Part shown: in pieces, positions 20,198 to 28,375 of the stretch
Layout of the letters: each line of letters starts with the position of its first letter
Position numbering within the stretch: the stretch's first letter is position 1
Source: Rhizobiales bacterium Y(2018)
Lineage (GTDB): Bacteria > Pseudomonadota > Alphaproteobacteria > Rhizobiales > Aestuariivirgaceae
Direction of reading: 5' to 3'
Assembly: GCA_005502925.1 (NCBI GenBank)
Contig: SCPD01000009.1
Coordinates: 62,001-126,000 of the forward strand
Length of the DNA stretch: 64,000 bases
The notes under the pieces: model-generated
Seen by the model: the letters and a program-made list of their open reading frames with translations, nothing else
Told to the model about the DNA's origin: nothing
The model's database searches: none
Position numbers and translations under genes: made by a program

Positions 20198-20936
20198 GAA
20201 GCTCTGCCGGCGCCCGCCAGCTCACTGCGCCGCTCTGCGCAGTAATCGTGAAAAGATCGGCGAGGAAGCGGAAAGCATCGTCATCGCTGACCAGGTGGTG
20301 GCTGAGCACGCCGACAGGCGTGCGGCCGCCCGCGGCGCGCGCTTGCTGCAATTCCTGAACAAGCCCCGCGATCAGCGTGCCGTGATCGCGGCAGCGATTG
20401 CCGGCGCGCGAATCGACGATGTCGATATGGGTATTGACGACGGCGAGACCCGGTCGCGAAGTGAGCTTGTGGCCGAAGGCCGACAGGCCGGTGAAGCCGA
20501 GCGCCGGCAGATCGTCGAGTAGAGACGGATCGATGCGATTCCAGGGCGGCACCAGCATCGGCGTCAGCCGGTCGCCATGGAATTCGCGCAGCCGCGCCAA
20601 GCCTCTCGCCAGCTCGCTGAGCACCGCGTCGCGCGGGCGATGCAGACCGAGCTCCTGCTTCTTCTCCGGCGGCGATGCGTGATTGGCATGTGACCAGCCG
20701 TGAACGACCGGATGGATGATCTTCTCCGCCGCGAGGCGGTTCGCCAAAGCAGGTGCAGTGCGGGCCGGAATGATCGCCAGCGCCACCGGCACATCATGGC
20801 CGCACGCAAGATCGGCGAGCCGATCGAGCGCCGGTGTCGGCTCGATGGCGTCGTCATCGCGCAGCCACAGTGACACGGCGCGGTCGGCATCGCGCCATCG
20901 CGCCAGCTCGTCCCGGAGCGGCTGCCAGAGAGTCAT
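20187..20936 (-). CDS. Polysaccharide deacetylase-family protein
   Basis: This 249-residue protein has the NodB-type pattern: an acidic metal/catalytic pair in LWLRDDDAIEPTPALDRL, the HGWSHANH histidine motif near residue 79, and a late PPWNRIDPSLL segment equivalent to the conserved RxPxG/W region. No signal peptide is visible, so it may act on a cytoplasmic glycan or glycolipid, unlike secreted chitin deacetylases. It is the second gene of a minus-strand pair, with its start overlapping the GT4 stop by four bases. It probably removes N-acetyl groups from the sugar product of the cluster. Confidence 0.82.
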   Translation of the reverse strand: MTLWQPLRDELARWRDADRAVSLWLRDDDAIEPTPALDRLADLACGHDVPVALAIIPARTAPALANRLAAEKIIHPVVHGWSHANHASPPEKKQELGLHRPRDAVLSELARGLARLREFHGDRLTPMLVPPWNRIDPSLLDDLPALGFTGLSAFGHKLTSRPGLAVVNTHIDIVDSRAGNRCRDHGTLIAGLVQELQQARAAGGRTPVGVLSHHLVSDDDAFRFLADLFTITAQSGAVSWRAPAELLRA

Positions 20937-22072
20937 GCCAGCACCTCATCGAGTAATGTCGCCAGGCGCTGCGCCGCGTTGGTCAGCGAGCGTTCCTTCA
21001 GCACGAATGCGCGTGCGGCGCGGCCATAGGTTTCGCGCTTGGCGTTATCCGTGAGAAGCGCGCGGATCGCCAACGCATAGGCGTCGACATCGCCTTCCGG
21101 CGTCAGGATGCCGGTCTCGCCATGGCGCACCACGGCGGGAACACCGGCCGTCTCCTGCGCCACCACCGGCAGGCCGGCGGCCTGAGCCTCGAGATAGGCG
21201 ATGCCATAGGCTTCACCCGAGCCCGGCCAGACATAGAGACCGCCTTCGGCCAGTGCGGCGGGCACTTTTTCAGGCGCCATCTCGCCGCGCCAGTCGAGCC
21301 GCTCAGACGGAATGCCGGCAAAGAGGGACATCGTCTCGGCACTCATCGGGCCATCGCCGATGACAGTGAGCCGCCAGGGCAGATCGAGGAGCAGGGGCAG
21401 CGCTTTTGCGAGCATGGTGAAGCTCGCGAATTTGTCGCCCTTGCGCATCATCGCCACCGTCATCAGCCGGGCGGGCGGTGCCGGCGCGAAACCATCGGCG
21501 AAAGCCTGCGTATCGATGAAAGGCGGAAGCGTCGCCAGGCGCACGCCCGGCACCGCCTTCTCCAGTCCGGCGCGGTCGCGTTCGGTGAAACAGAGATTGA
21601 GCCTGGCGAGGCCGATGGCGTCGCGGATCAGCGCCTGGCGTTCGGCCCAGCCCTGGCGATCGCGTTTGCCGGCATAAGAGGCTTCGGCGGTGACATAGGG
21701 AATAGTGAGATGGCGCGCGAGATCAGGGCCCAGAAGATCGGGCGCCTTGTAATAAGGATGATAGGTGAACCACAGATCTGGCTTTTGGCCCCTGCGCCAG
21801 AGCGCCTTGAGCCGTGCCTTCTCGTCATCGGCCGCCTGCAGCACAGGCGCGAAGGCTCGCGGCTCGGGATCGGGTGTGAAGGCGCGCAAGGTGCTCACGA
21901 CATCGGCCGCGAAACCGGCGAGATGCAAAGCCCGCAGGAGCAGCCGCGCCATCTGGCGGTCCCCGGAGGGAACCGGATGGTCGGGCGCTTTGAGCGGGGC
22001 GTAAAAGGCGATCCTCACCCCTTTGCCTATGGCGATGTCGCGTCCGGGCGTCAATCGGGGATCGGTCGCCAA
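20933..22072 (-). CDS. GT4-family glycosyltransferase
   Basis: The 379-residue GT-B protein has a donor domain with LMTVAMMRKGDKFASF, LTVIGDGPM and the EX7E motif SGEAYGIAYLEAQAAGLPVV. The start used is TTG at 22072, which follows a strong GGGAGG. A GTG at 22018 (VRIAFYAPLKAP, where family homology begins) is an alternative that would shorten it by 18 residues. It is coupled to the deacetylase downstream. With the TTG start, only 28 bases separate it from the divergent DUF3095 gene. Confidence 0.87.
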   Translation of the reverse strand: MATDPRLTPGRDIAIGKGVRIAFYAPLKAPDHPVPSGDRQMARLLLRALHLAGFAADVVSTLRAFTPDPEPRAFAPVLQAADDEKARLKALWRRGQKPDLWFTYHPYYKAPDLLGPDLARHLTIPYVTAEASYAGKRDRQGWAERQALIRDAIGLARLNLCFTERDRAGLEKAVPGVRLATLPPFIDTQAFADGFAPAPPARLMTVAMMRKGDKFASFTMLAKALPLLLDLPWRLTVIGDGPMSAETMSLFAGIPSERLDWRGEMAPEKVPAALAEGGLYVWPGSGEAYGIAYLEAQAAGLPVVAQETAGVPAVVRHGETGILTPEGDVDAYALAIRALLTDNAKRETYGRAARAFVLKERSLTNAAQRLATLLDEVLA

Positions 22073-22100
22073 GGTCCTCCCAGCATGCTAGCTTTTCGCC

Positions 22101-23234
22101 ATGACTCATGATGATTTCTTCGAGGCGCTGCCCACTTTCGAGAAGTTCTCCGGCGTCGCCGATGCGGCGAATTATCAACCCTTGCCGGACGACTGGTCGC
22201 TGGCGACGGCCGACATCGTGAGCTCGACCCGGGCGATCGCGCGCGGCGAATACAAGGCCGTCAATATGGCGGGCGCCAGCGTGATCTCGGCTGTGCTCAA
22301 TGCATTGGGTGATGCGCATAAGGTCCCGTTCGTCTTCGGCGGCGATGGCGCGCTGCTGGCGGTGCCCGAAAGTGTTGTGCCTAAGACGCGCGAGGCGCTC
22401 GCTTTGACGCAAGTCTGGGTGAAGGAGGATCTCGATCTCGACCTGCGCGCCGCCATCGTGCCGATGCGCGATATCCGGGCAGGCGGCCATGATGTGCGGG
22501 TGGCGCGTTTCCGCGCCAGCGCCGAAGTCACCTATGCGATGTTCGCCGGCGGCGGTGCCAGCTGGGCGGAAGCGCAGATGAAAGCGGGAAAGTACCGCGT
22601 GCCGGCGGCGGCACCGGGCGCACGCCCGGATCTCTCCGGCCTGTCCTGCCGCTGGGACCCGATCGCGGCGAAGAACGGCGAGATCATTTCCCTCATCGTG
22701 ACCCCGGTCTCGGCGGAGCGCAGCGCGGATTTCACCCGGCTCGTCGACGATATCATCGCCATCATCGACGGCGAGGACCGGGCCGGCCTGCCGGTGCCGC
22801 GCAAATTCGGCTTCCCGCCCAAGGGGCTCAAATATGAGACGCTCGCCACGCATCGCGGATCGCCGCTGTTGCGCAAGCTTCATATCCTGGCCGAAAGCCT
22901 CGCCGGCTGGCTGGTCTTTCAGGGGAATCTGAAGGTCGGCCGCTTCGATGCGGCGGTCTACAAGAACGATGTCGCGCAGAACACCGACTTCCGCAAATTC
23001 GACGACGGCCTCAAGCTCACCGTGGATATCGAGCCGGCCCTCATCACCCGCCTCATCGAGCGCCTCAAACAGGCTTATCAGGCCGGGCTCTGCCGTTATG
23101 GCCTGCACCGTCAGGACCAGGCCCTGATGACCTGCTTCGTTCCCAACCCGTTCGCGCGGGATCATTTCCATTTCATCGACGGCGCCGCCGGTGGTTATGC
23201 CATGGCGGCGGCCGATTTGAAGGGCCGCGTGTAA
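22101..23234 (+). CDS. DUF3095-family protein with cyclase-like motifs
   Basis: The 377-residue soluble protein matches DUF3095 in its N-terminal signature: TADIVSSTRAIARGEYK (residues 36-52), VNMAGA, and VFGGDGALLAVP (78-89). D38 and the GGDG turn at 80-83 sit in the same order and spacing as the two metal sites of class III cyclases and GGDEF proteins (compare D226 and GDG in the cyclase at 2002). The C-terminal half (ALMTCFVP...FHFIDGAAGGYAMA) has no recognised domain. No activity is established for the family as far as I know. It lies beside polysaccharide genes. Confidence 0.83.
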   Translation: MTHDDFFEALPTFEKFSGVADAANYQPLPDDWSLATADIVSSTRAIARGEYKAVNMAGASVISAVLNALGDAHKVPFVFGGDGALLAVPESVVPKTREALALTQVWVKEDLDLDLRAAIVPMRDIRAGGHDVRVARFRASAEVTYAMFAGGGASWAEAQMKAGKYRVPAAAPGARPDLSGLSCRWDPIAAKNGEIISLIVTPVSAERSADFTRLVDDIIAIIDGEDRAGLPVPRKFGFPPKGLKYETLATHRGSPLLRKLHILAESLAGWLVFQGNLKVGRFDAAVYKNDVAQNTDFRKFDDGLKLTVDIEPALITRLIERLKQAYQAGLCRYGLHRQDQALMTCFVPNPFARDHFHFIDGAAGGYAMAAADLKGRV

Positions 23235-23241
23235 GCTTGCA

Positions 23242-23256
23242 GAGCTTCTTAAGCTC
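23242..23256. promoter_or_regulatory. Short inverted repeat before the UDP-glucose dehydrogenase gene
   Basis: GAGCTT and AAGCTC are separated by three bases, 8 bases after the DUF3095 stop and 55 bases before the next ATG. It could be an operator of the dehydrogenase gene or a weak terminator stem; no T-run follows. Confidence 0.3.
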
Positions 23257-23310
23257 CTCTAGCGTAACATGTAACGTCATTGATCTTCTCAAGAGGACGA
23301 GCCAGCCGTC

Positions 23311-24636
23311 ATGAAAATAGCTGTTATCGGGGCCGGTTATGTCGGGCTGGTCTCAGGCGCGTGTCTCGCGCAATTCGGCTTCGATGTGTTCTGCGTCGAC
23401 CATGACGCGGCCAAGGTCGAGGCGCTCAATACCGGTCGTATTCCCATCCACGAGGCCGGGCTCGGCAAGCTCATCCATGACAATGCGCGGGCCGGCCGGC
23501 TCCATTTCACCATGGATCTGAAAGCGGCCGTCTCGAAGGCCGAGGCGGTGTTCATCGCGGTCTCGACCCCGACCCGGCGCGGCGATGACGCCGCCGATCT
23601 CGCTTATGTGCACCAGGCGGCGAGCCAGATCGCCGCGGCGCTCGACGGTTATTGTGTCATCATCACCAAATCCACGGTGCCGGTCGGCACGGCGCGCAAG
23701 CTCAAGGCGCAGATCAAGGCGGAGCGGCCCGATGCCGATTTCGACGTCGCCGCCAATCCGGAATTCCTGCGCGAAGGCTCGGCGGTCGACGACTTCCTGA
23801 AACCCGACCGCGTCGTCATCGGCACGGAATCGAAGCGGGCGCAGGAAGTGCTGCGCAAGATCTATCAGCCGATCGCCATGACGGGCGCGCCGCTCATCTT
23901 CACCGACTTCGAATCGGCCGAGCTCATCAAATATGCCGCCAACGGCTATCTGGCGATGCGGCTCGCCTTCATCAATCAGCTCGCCGATCTGTGCGAGGAA
24001 GTGGGCGGCGACATCGCCGTGGTGGCCAAGGGCATCGGCCATGACAAGCGCATCGGCCATCATTATCTGCAGCCGGGGCCGGGCTTCGGCGGCTCGTGCT
24101 TCCCGAAGGACACCAAGGCCCTGGCCGTTACGGCGCGCGAAGCGGGCGCTCCCTTCAGCCTCATCGAGGCGGTGGTGAAGGCCAATGACAAGCGCAAGCT
24201 CGATTTGTCGATGCGCGTCACCCGCATGCTGGGCGGCTCGGTCGCCGATAAGCGCATCGCCGTGCTGGGTCTTGCCTTCAAAGCGGATACCGACGACATG
24301 CGCGATGCGCCGGCGCTCGATCTCATTCCGGCGCTCACCGCGGCGAAAGCCCAGGTCGTCGCCTATGATCCGGTGGTGAAGCCAAACGGCGCGTCAGCCT
24401 TTGACGGTGTCGAATGGGCGAAGTCCGCCTATGCGGCGGCCAAAGGCGCCGATGCGGTCATCCTGCTCACCGAATGGAACGAATTCAGAGGGCTCGATCT
24501 GACCAAGCTCGCCAAGTCGATGCGCGCGGCGGTGATGATCGACCTGCGCAATCTCTATTCGCCGACTGACATCGCCAAGACGCCCTTCGCCTATCACAGC
24601 ATCGGCCGGCAGGCGATGGGGCCAGCTTCGAACTAG
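23311..24636 (+). CDS. UDP-glucose 6-dehydrogenase family protein
   Basis: The 441-residue protein has the NAD-binding motif VIGAGYVGLVSGACLA (residues 5-20), the middle-domain block NPEFLREGSAVDDF, and the catalytic cysteine in PGFGGSCFPKDTKAL (about residue 260). The length is normal for the family. It oxidises UDP-glucose to UDP-glucuronate, or a related nucleotide sugar, in the cytoplasm. That supplies uronic acid for polysaccharide, fitting the surrounding glycosyltransferases and the polysaccharide lyase at 3327. It has its own AAGAGGA ribosome site and about 75 bases of upstream DNA. It converges on the PP2C gene with one base between stops. Confidence 0.93.
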   Translation: MKIAVIGAGYVGLVSGACLAQFGFDVFCVDHDAAKVEALNTGRIPIHEAGLGKLIHDNARAGRLHFTMDLKAAVSKAEAVFIAVSTPTRRGDDAADLAYVHQAASQIAAALDGYCVIITKSTVPVGTARKLKAQIKAERPDADFDVAANPEFLREGSAVDDFLKPDRVVIGTESKRAQEVLRKIYQPIAMTGAPLIFTDFESAELIKYAANGYLAMRLAFINQLADLCEEVGGDIAVVAKGIGHDKRIGHHYLQPGPGFGGSCFPKDTKALAVTAREAGAPFSLIEAVVKANDKRKLDLSMRVTRMLGGSVADKRIAVLGLAFKADTDDMRDAPALDLIPALTAAKAQVVAYDPVVKPNGASAFDGVEWAKSAYAAAKGADAVILLTEWNEFRGLDLTKLAKSMRAAVMIDLRNLYSPTDIAKTPFAYHSIGRQAMGPASN

Positions 24637-24637
24637 C

Positions 24638-25480
24638 TCAAATGGTAAGCGCGATGGCGCTCGCATCGTCCTTGGGCTTGAAGCGCGGATATCTGGCACC
24701 GTCGGGATCGCCGTCCTCGAGCTTGCGCATCATTTCATAGAGGCGCGCAAGCTCGCCGTCGCGACCTGAGCGCGCGAGGAGATCGGTCTCCGAGATCTGG
24801 CCATAATAGTCGACGAGGCGGAAGAAGCCGTCGCTGGTCAGCAGCACCGAGGAGGGCTGATCGAGCTCCATGTACTCCGCGAAAGCGAGACAGGCGCGGT
24901 TTGCCTCGATCACGCCATAGCCACCCGGCCGATTGCGGCGGCGGCGATTGTCGAACTGGACTTGCCGCATGGCGCGCGCGATGTCCTTGAGATCGGTAAT
25001 ACCGGTGCGGCGCAGGCGCATCGCCTCGGCGGTAACCCAGTGATCGAAAGCGTCATTGGCGAAATCGATGATGCGCTGAAGACCGTTGCGGTCTTCCGCC
25101 AGAAGGCGGCAATCTCCGAGGCGCACCGCCTGCCAGCGCCCCTCGATGCGGCAGACGGCCGTGATGCAGGCGGCCGGCGGGTCATATTTGTCGGGCAAGG
25201 CATGCTGCCCGAGATCGGCGATGAGGCGGTCGATCAGATCGGACATCACTTGCGGCAGATCCTTTGCGCCGGGGAGGAGACTGCGCAAATGATGATCGAT
25301 GCGCGCGACGAACCATTGCGCGTCGCTGCCCATCAGGCCTAAGCCCTTGTCGTTGATGCCGGTGACGCCGTCCAAGGCCCAGGCCGCCTCGATGTCGTGA
25401 GGATCGCCGATAAAGCCGACCGCGTCCTCATTCACCTTGCCGCTGCCGAGGCTCAATTGCCCGGCGAGTTTGAGTTTCAT
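24638..25480 (-). CDS. PP2C-family protein phosphatase
   Basis: The 280-residue protein keeps the PP2C metal-binding frame: SGKVNEDA (D19), WALDGVTG (D37-G38), LLTSDGFFRL in the middle, and the C-terminal KDDASAIAL (D271-D272). These support an active Mn/Mg-dependent serine/threonine phosphatase, or a phosphatase of a small phosphorylated metabolite. No transmembrane or sensor domain is present. The start overlaps the NagA stop by four bases, so it is the last gene of the N-acetylglucosamine operon. No kinase of the Hanks type is encoded in this window, so its substrate is unknown. Confidence 0.87.
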   Translation of the reverse strand: MKLKLAGQLSLGSGKVNEDAVGFIGDPHDIEAAWALDGVTGINDKGLGLMGSDAQWFVARIDHHLRSLLPGAKDLPQVMSDLIDRLIADLGQHALPDKYDPPAACITAVCRIEGRWQAVRLGDCRLLAEDRNGLQRIIDFANDAFDHWVTAEAMRLRRTGITDLKDIARAMRQVQFDNRRRRNRPGGYGVIEANRACLAFAEYMELDQPSSVLLTSDGFFRLVDYYGQISETDLLARSGRDGELARLYEMMRKLEDGDPDGARYPRFKPKDDASAIALTI

Positions 25481-26616
25481 GAGCTCTTTCCGTCGATCCA
25501 GGTCCGGGTGACGGCGAGATCATCCGTCAGATGCACGAGATCAGCGCGGTAATCTGGGGCGATTCGGCCGTACTGGCGATCCTTTCCGAGGAAGGCCGCG
25601 GGATAGAGTGCCGCCATGCGCAAGGCCTCGGTGAGATCGAGCCTCAGCACATTGACGCAATAGCGCAAGGCGTCGTCCATAGTCAGGATGGAGCCCGCCA
25701 GCGTGCCGTCGGGAAGCTCGAGGCGGCCATTGCGGGCGAGAACCATGCGGCCCTGAAGCTCGAAGCGGTCGGGTCCGCCGGCAGCGGGCGGCATCGCATC
25801 GGTGACGAGGAATATGTGGCCTCTGGGTTTTGCCGCGATCGCCACCTGCAAAGCGAGCGGGTCGACATGATGGCCATCGGCGATGATGCCGCAATAGCTC
25901 GCGCGATCGGCGAGCGCCGCGCCGACCATGCCGGGCTCGCGATGCTGCAGCTGGCTCATGGCGTTGTAGAGATGGGTGAAGCCGCGGGCGCCGGCGGCGA
26001 GAGCGGCCTGCGCCTGTTGTGCGGTGGCGTCGGAATGGCCGAGCGAGACGATGATGCCGGCCTTGGCCAGGGTTTCGATCGTTGCGGGCGCGACATGCGA
26101 CGGCGATACCGTGAGGAGGACGATGCCGCAATCGAGCTTCGTCAGCCAGGCGACATCATCGGGCGTGATGGCGCGGATATGTTCGGGCGGATGGGCGCCG
26201 CGCCGGTGCGGATCGAGGAACGGACCCTCGATATGGATGCCGAGAATACCCGGCACTTTCTCCCGCCGCGCCACGGCCACCGCGTCGGCGGCTTTGTGGA
26301 TGATCCGGGTGTCGTCGGTGATGACGGTCGGCAACAGGCCGGTGGTGCCGAAGACGCGATAGGCCTCCGCCATGCGGCGAACCGTGGCGTCGGTCGGCGC
26401 CTCGTTGAGCAGCACGCCGCCGCCGCCATTCACTTGCGCGTCGATGAAGCCGGGCGCCAGGAGGCCGCCCTTGAGATCGATCGTCGTGACACCGGCCGGT
26501 ACTTCGGATGCAGGGAGAATGCGGTCGATCTTCTCTCCATCGATGAGGACAGTCATATCCTTGCGGATCGTGTCGCCGTCGAAGAGGCGACTGCCGGTCA
26601 GCGCAAAGCGGGTCAT
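25477..26616 (-). CDS. nagA: N-acetylglucosamine-6-phosphate deacetylase
   Basis: The 379-residue amidohydrolase removes acetate from GlcNAc-6-P to give glucosamine-6-P. Visible family marks are GGLLAPGFIDAQVNGGGGV near residue 55, HIEGPFLDPHRRGAH (metal Glu), SLGHSDATA and HLYNAMSQLQHREPG (metal histidines), and LVTDAMPPA (catalytic Asp). Length is typical. It is coupled by four-base overlaps to the SIS gene upstream and the PP2C gene downstream. With the kinase, regulator and SIS enzyme, it forms a complete route from intracellular GlcNAc to fructose-6-P. Confidence 0.96.
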   Translation of the reverse strand: MTRFALTGSRLFDGDTIRKDMTVLIDGEKIDRILPASEVPAGVTTIDLKGGLLAPGFIDAQVNGGGGVLLNEAPTDATVRRMAEAYRVFGTTGLLPTVITDDTRIIHKAADAVAVARREKVPGILGIHIEGPFLDPHRRGAHPPEHIRAITPDDVAWLTKLDCGIVLLTVSPSHVAPATIETLAKAGIIVSLGHSDATAQQAQAALAAGARGFTHLYNAMSQLQHREPGMVGAALADRASYCGIIADGHHVDPLALQVAIAAKPRGHIFLVTDAMPPAAGGPDRFELQGRMVLARNGRLELPDGTLAGSILTMDDALRYCVNVLRLDLTEALRMAALYPAAFLGKDRQYGRIAPDYRADLVHLTDDLAVTRTWIDGKSS

Positions 26617-27614
26617 CTGGTCTCCGTCACCTTTTTCAGGAGCCGCGGCCGGTCGGGATTACGCCCGCGCAGGCGCGCGATGCGCTCGGCGCTGCCATGG
26701 AAGCTCTGGATCATCGAAATCGGATCGAGAAGCGGATCGCTGGTGCGTGCAAAATCGGGCGTCATCACATGGGCGCCTGCCTCGGCGAGCCGTTTGGCCG
26801 TGTCGCGTGTGGTGGCGAGCGCCTTGTCCTCGGGCGCCAGAACCACAACGGGGAAGCCCGGACCGACGAGTTCCATCGGCCCGTGGATCACCTCGGCGGC
26901 GGAATAGGCTTCGGCATGAAGACCGGAAGTTTCCTTGAGCTTGAGCGCGGCCTCCTGCGCCATCGGCAAAGAGGGGCCACGGCCCAGCACGTAAGCCGAG
27001 CTCGCCACGGTGAAAGCGTCTTCCATCTCGGCCCAGTTTATGGCGAGCGCCTTGTGCAGATCCTCAGGCAGTCTCTCGACCGCCTTGGCTAAATGCGCGT
27101 CCCCGCCACAAGCGGCAACGAGGGCGGCCGCCATGGCGGCGGAGGCGATGAATGTCTTGGTCGCGGCGACGCTCTTTTCGGGGCCGGCGCAGAGCGGCAG
27201 GCAGAGATCGGCGTCGCGCGCCAAGGGCGAATCCTCGGTATTGGTGACCGCGAGGGTGGGAATGCCGGCGCGTTTCGCTTCCGCCTGGAAGGCCAGGATG
27301 TCGGGGCTCTTGCCCGATTGCGAGATGGTGAGCAGCAGCGTATCGCGAAGTGCCAGCCTGGCACCATAGACCGAGACGACGGACGCGCCGACCGAGCAGC
27401 AGGGGAGACCCAGCGTGATCTCGACCAGATATTTGAAATAGGACGCGGCGCAGTCGGAGGAGCCGCGCGCGCAGGTGACGATGTGGCTCGGCTTCTTCGC
27501 CTGATAGAGCTTGCCCAGTTCGGCGAGGCCCGTGCGGTTGTGGGCGAGCATGCGGGCGACGGCTTCGGGCGCTTCGGCGACTTCGCGCGCCATGTCGGTC
27601 TGATGGTCTGTCAT
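26613..27614 (-). CDS. SIS-domain glucosamine-6-phosphate deaminase-like protein (NagB-II type)
   Basis: This 333-residue protein has two SIS domains like the isomerase half of GlmS. The phosphosugar loops are CARGSSDCAASY (first domain), ISQSGKSPD, and VLGRGPSLPMAQEAALKLKE with an EVIHGPMELV segment in the second. It lacks the glutaminase domain, so it should work as a deaminating isomerase converting glucosamine-6-P to fructose-6-P, in place of classical NagB. Four-base overlaps with the GntR gene and nagA show tight coupling. Confidence 0.92.
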   Translation of the reverse strand: MTDHQTDMAREVAEAPEAVARMLAHNRTGLAELGKLYQAKKPSHIVTCARGSSDCAASYFKYLVEITLGLPCCSVGASVVSVYGARLALRDTLLLTISQSGKSPDILAFQAEAKRAGIPTLAVTNTEDSPLARDADLCLPLCAGPEKSVAATKTFIASAAMAAALVAACGGDAHLAKAVERLPEDLHKALAINWAEMEDAFTVASSAYVLGRGPSLPMAQEAALKLKETSGLHAEAYSAAEVIHGPMELVGPGFPVVVLAPEDKALATTRDTAKRLAEAGAHVMTPDFARTSDPLLDPISMIQSFHGSAERIARLRGRNPDRPRLLKKVTETR

Positions 27615-28375
27615 GATCCTTCCGAGAGATGAAGTTCGGCGACGAAGTCATAGGAATCGCCGCGGTAATGTGAACGGGTGAATTCGACGACACGTCCGTC
27701 GGCGAGATAGGCCACACGTTCGGTGAACAGCGCCGGGCTTCCTTCGGGAAGGCCGAGCATGTCGCCATCGCTTTTGCTGAGGGCGGTCGCGTGGAGGCGC
27801 TGCAAGGCGCGCACCGGGCGCAAGCCCCGGTCGGTGAGCGCCTCATAAAGCGAGGTCTCGATGGCGAGGGGATCGGGCAGGAAGCGATGCGGGATGGCGG
27901 CGCGCTCGATGGCGAGCGGTCTGTCGCCGGCGCGGCGCAAGCGTTGCAGCCGGCTGACCTTCTCGCCGGGCGACAGCGCCAGGACGAGCGCTTCCTCAGG
28001 GGTAGGCAGGCCGACGGAACGCTCGATCCAATCCGACGTGGTCGGAAGACCGCGCAGGCGCATATCCTCGGTGAAGCTGGTCAGCCGCGACAGCGGCAAT
28101 TCGATGCGTTCTTCCTTCGCGGCCACGAAAGTGCCGGAGCCGCGGCGCTGCACCAGCACGCCGTCGGCGACGAGATCGGCGAAGGCCTTGCGCACCGTTA
28201 CGCGCGAGATGCCGAGCATGCGGGCGAGATCGCGCTCGCCCGGAATGGCGTCGCGGCCGGCGAGCTCGCCTTGCGCGATGGCGTCGGTGACGAGCCGCTT
28301 GAGTTTCAAGTAAAGCGGCGCCGGCCCGCCATCGGCGATGCGAGCGCGGGCGAAGATCTGCGGCGCGGCGGTCAT
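27611..28375 (-). CDS. GntR-family (HutC/UTRA) regulator of the GlcNAc operon
   Basis: The product is 254 residues from the ATG at 28375. That codon overlaps the kinase stop (ATGA), like the other joints of this operon, so it is preferred to a GTG nine bases upstream. The N-terminal winged helix includes IPGERDLARMLGISRVTVRKAF and RRGSGTFVA. The C-terminal UTRA domain, which binds a phosphosugar such as GlcN-6-P in relatives, includes FTEDMRLRG and VEFTRSHYRGDSYDF. It probably represses the operon through the repeats at 29284-29332. Confidence 0.93.
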   Translation of the reverse strand: MTAAPQIFARARIADGGPAPLYLKLKRLVTDAIAQGELAGRDAIPGERDLARMLGISRVTVRKAFADLVADGVLVQRRGSGTFVAAKEERIELPLSRLTSFTEDMRLRGLPTTSDWIERSVGLPTPEEALVLALSPGEKVSRLQRLRRAGDRPLAIERAAIPHRFLPDPLAIETSLYEALTDRGLRPVRALQRLHATALSKSDGDMLGLPEGSPALFTERVAYLADGRVVEFTRSHYRGDSYDFVAELHLSEGS

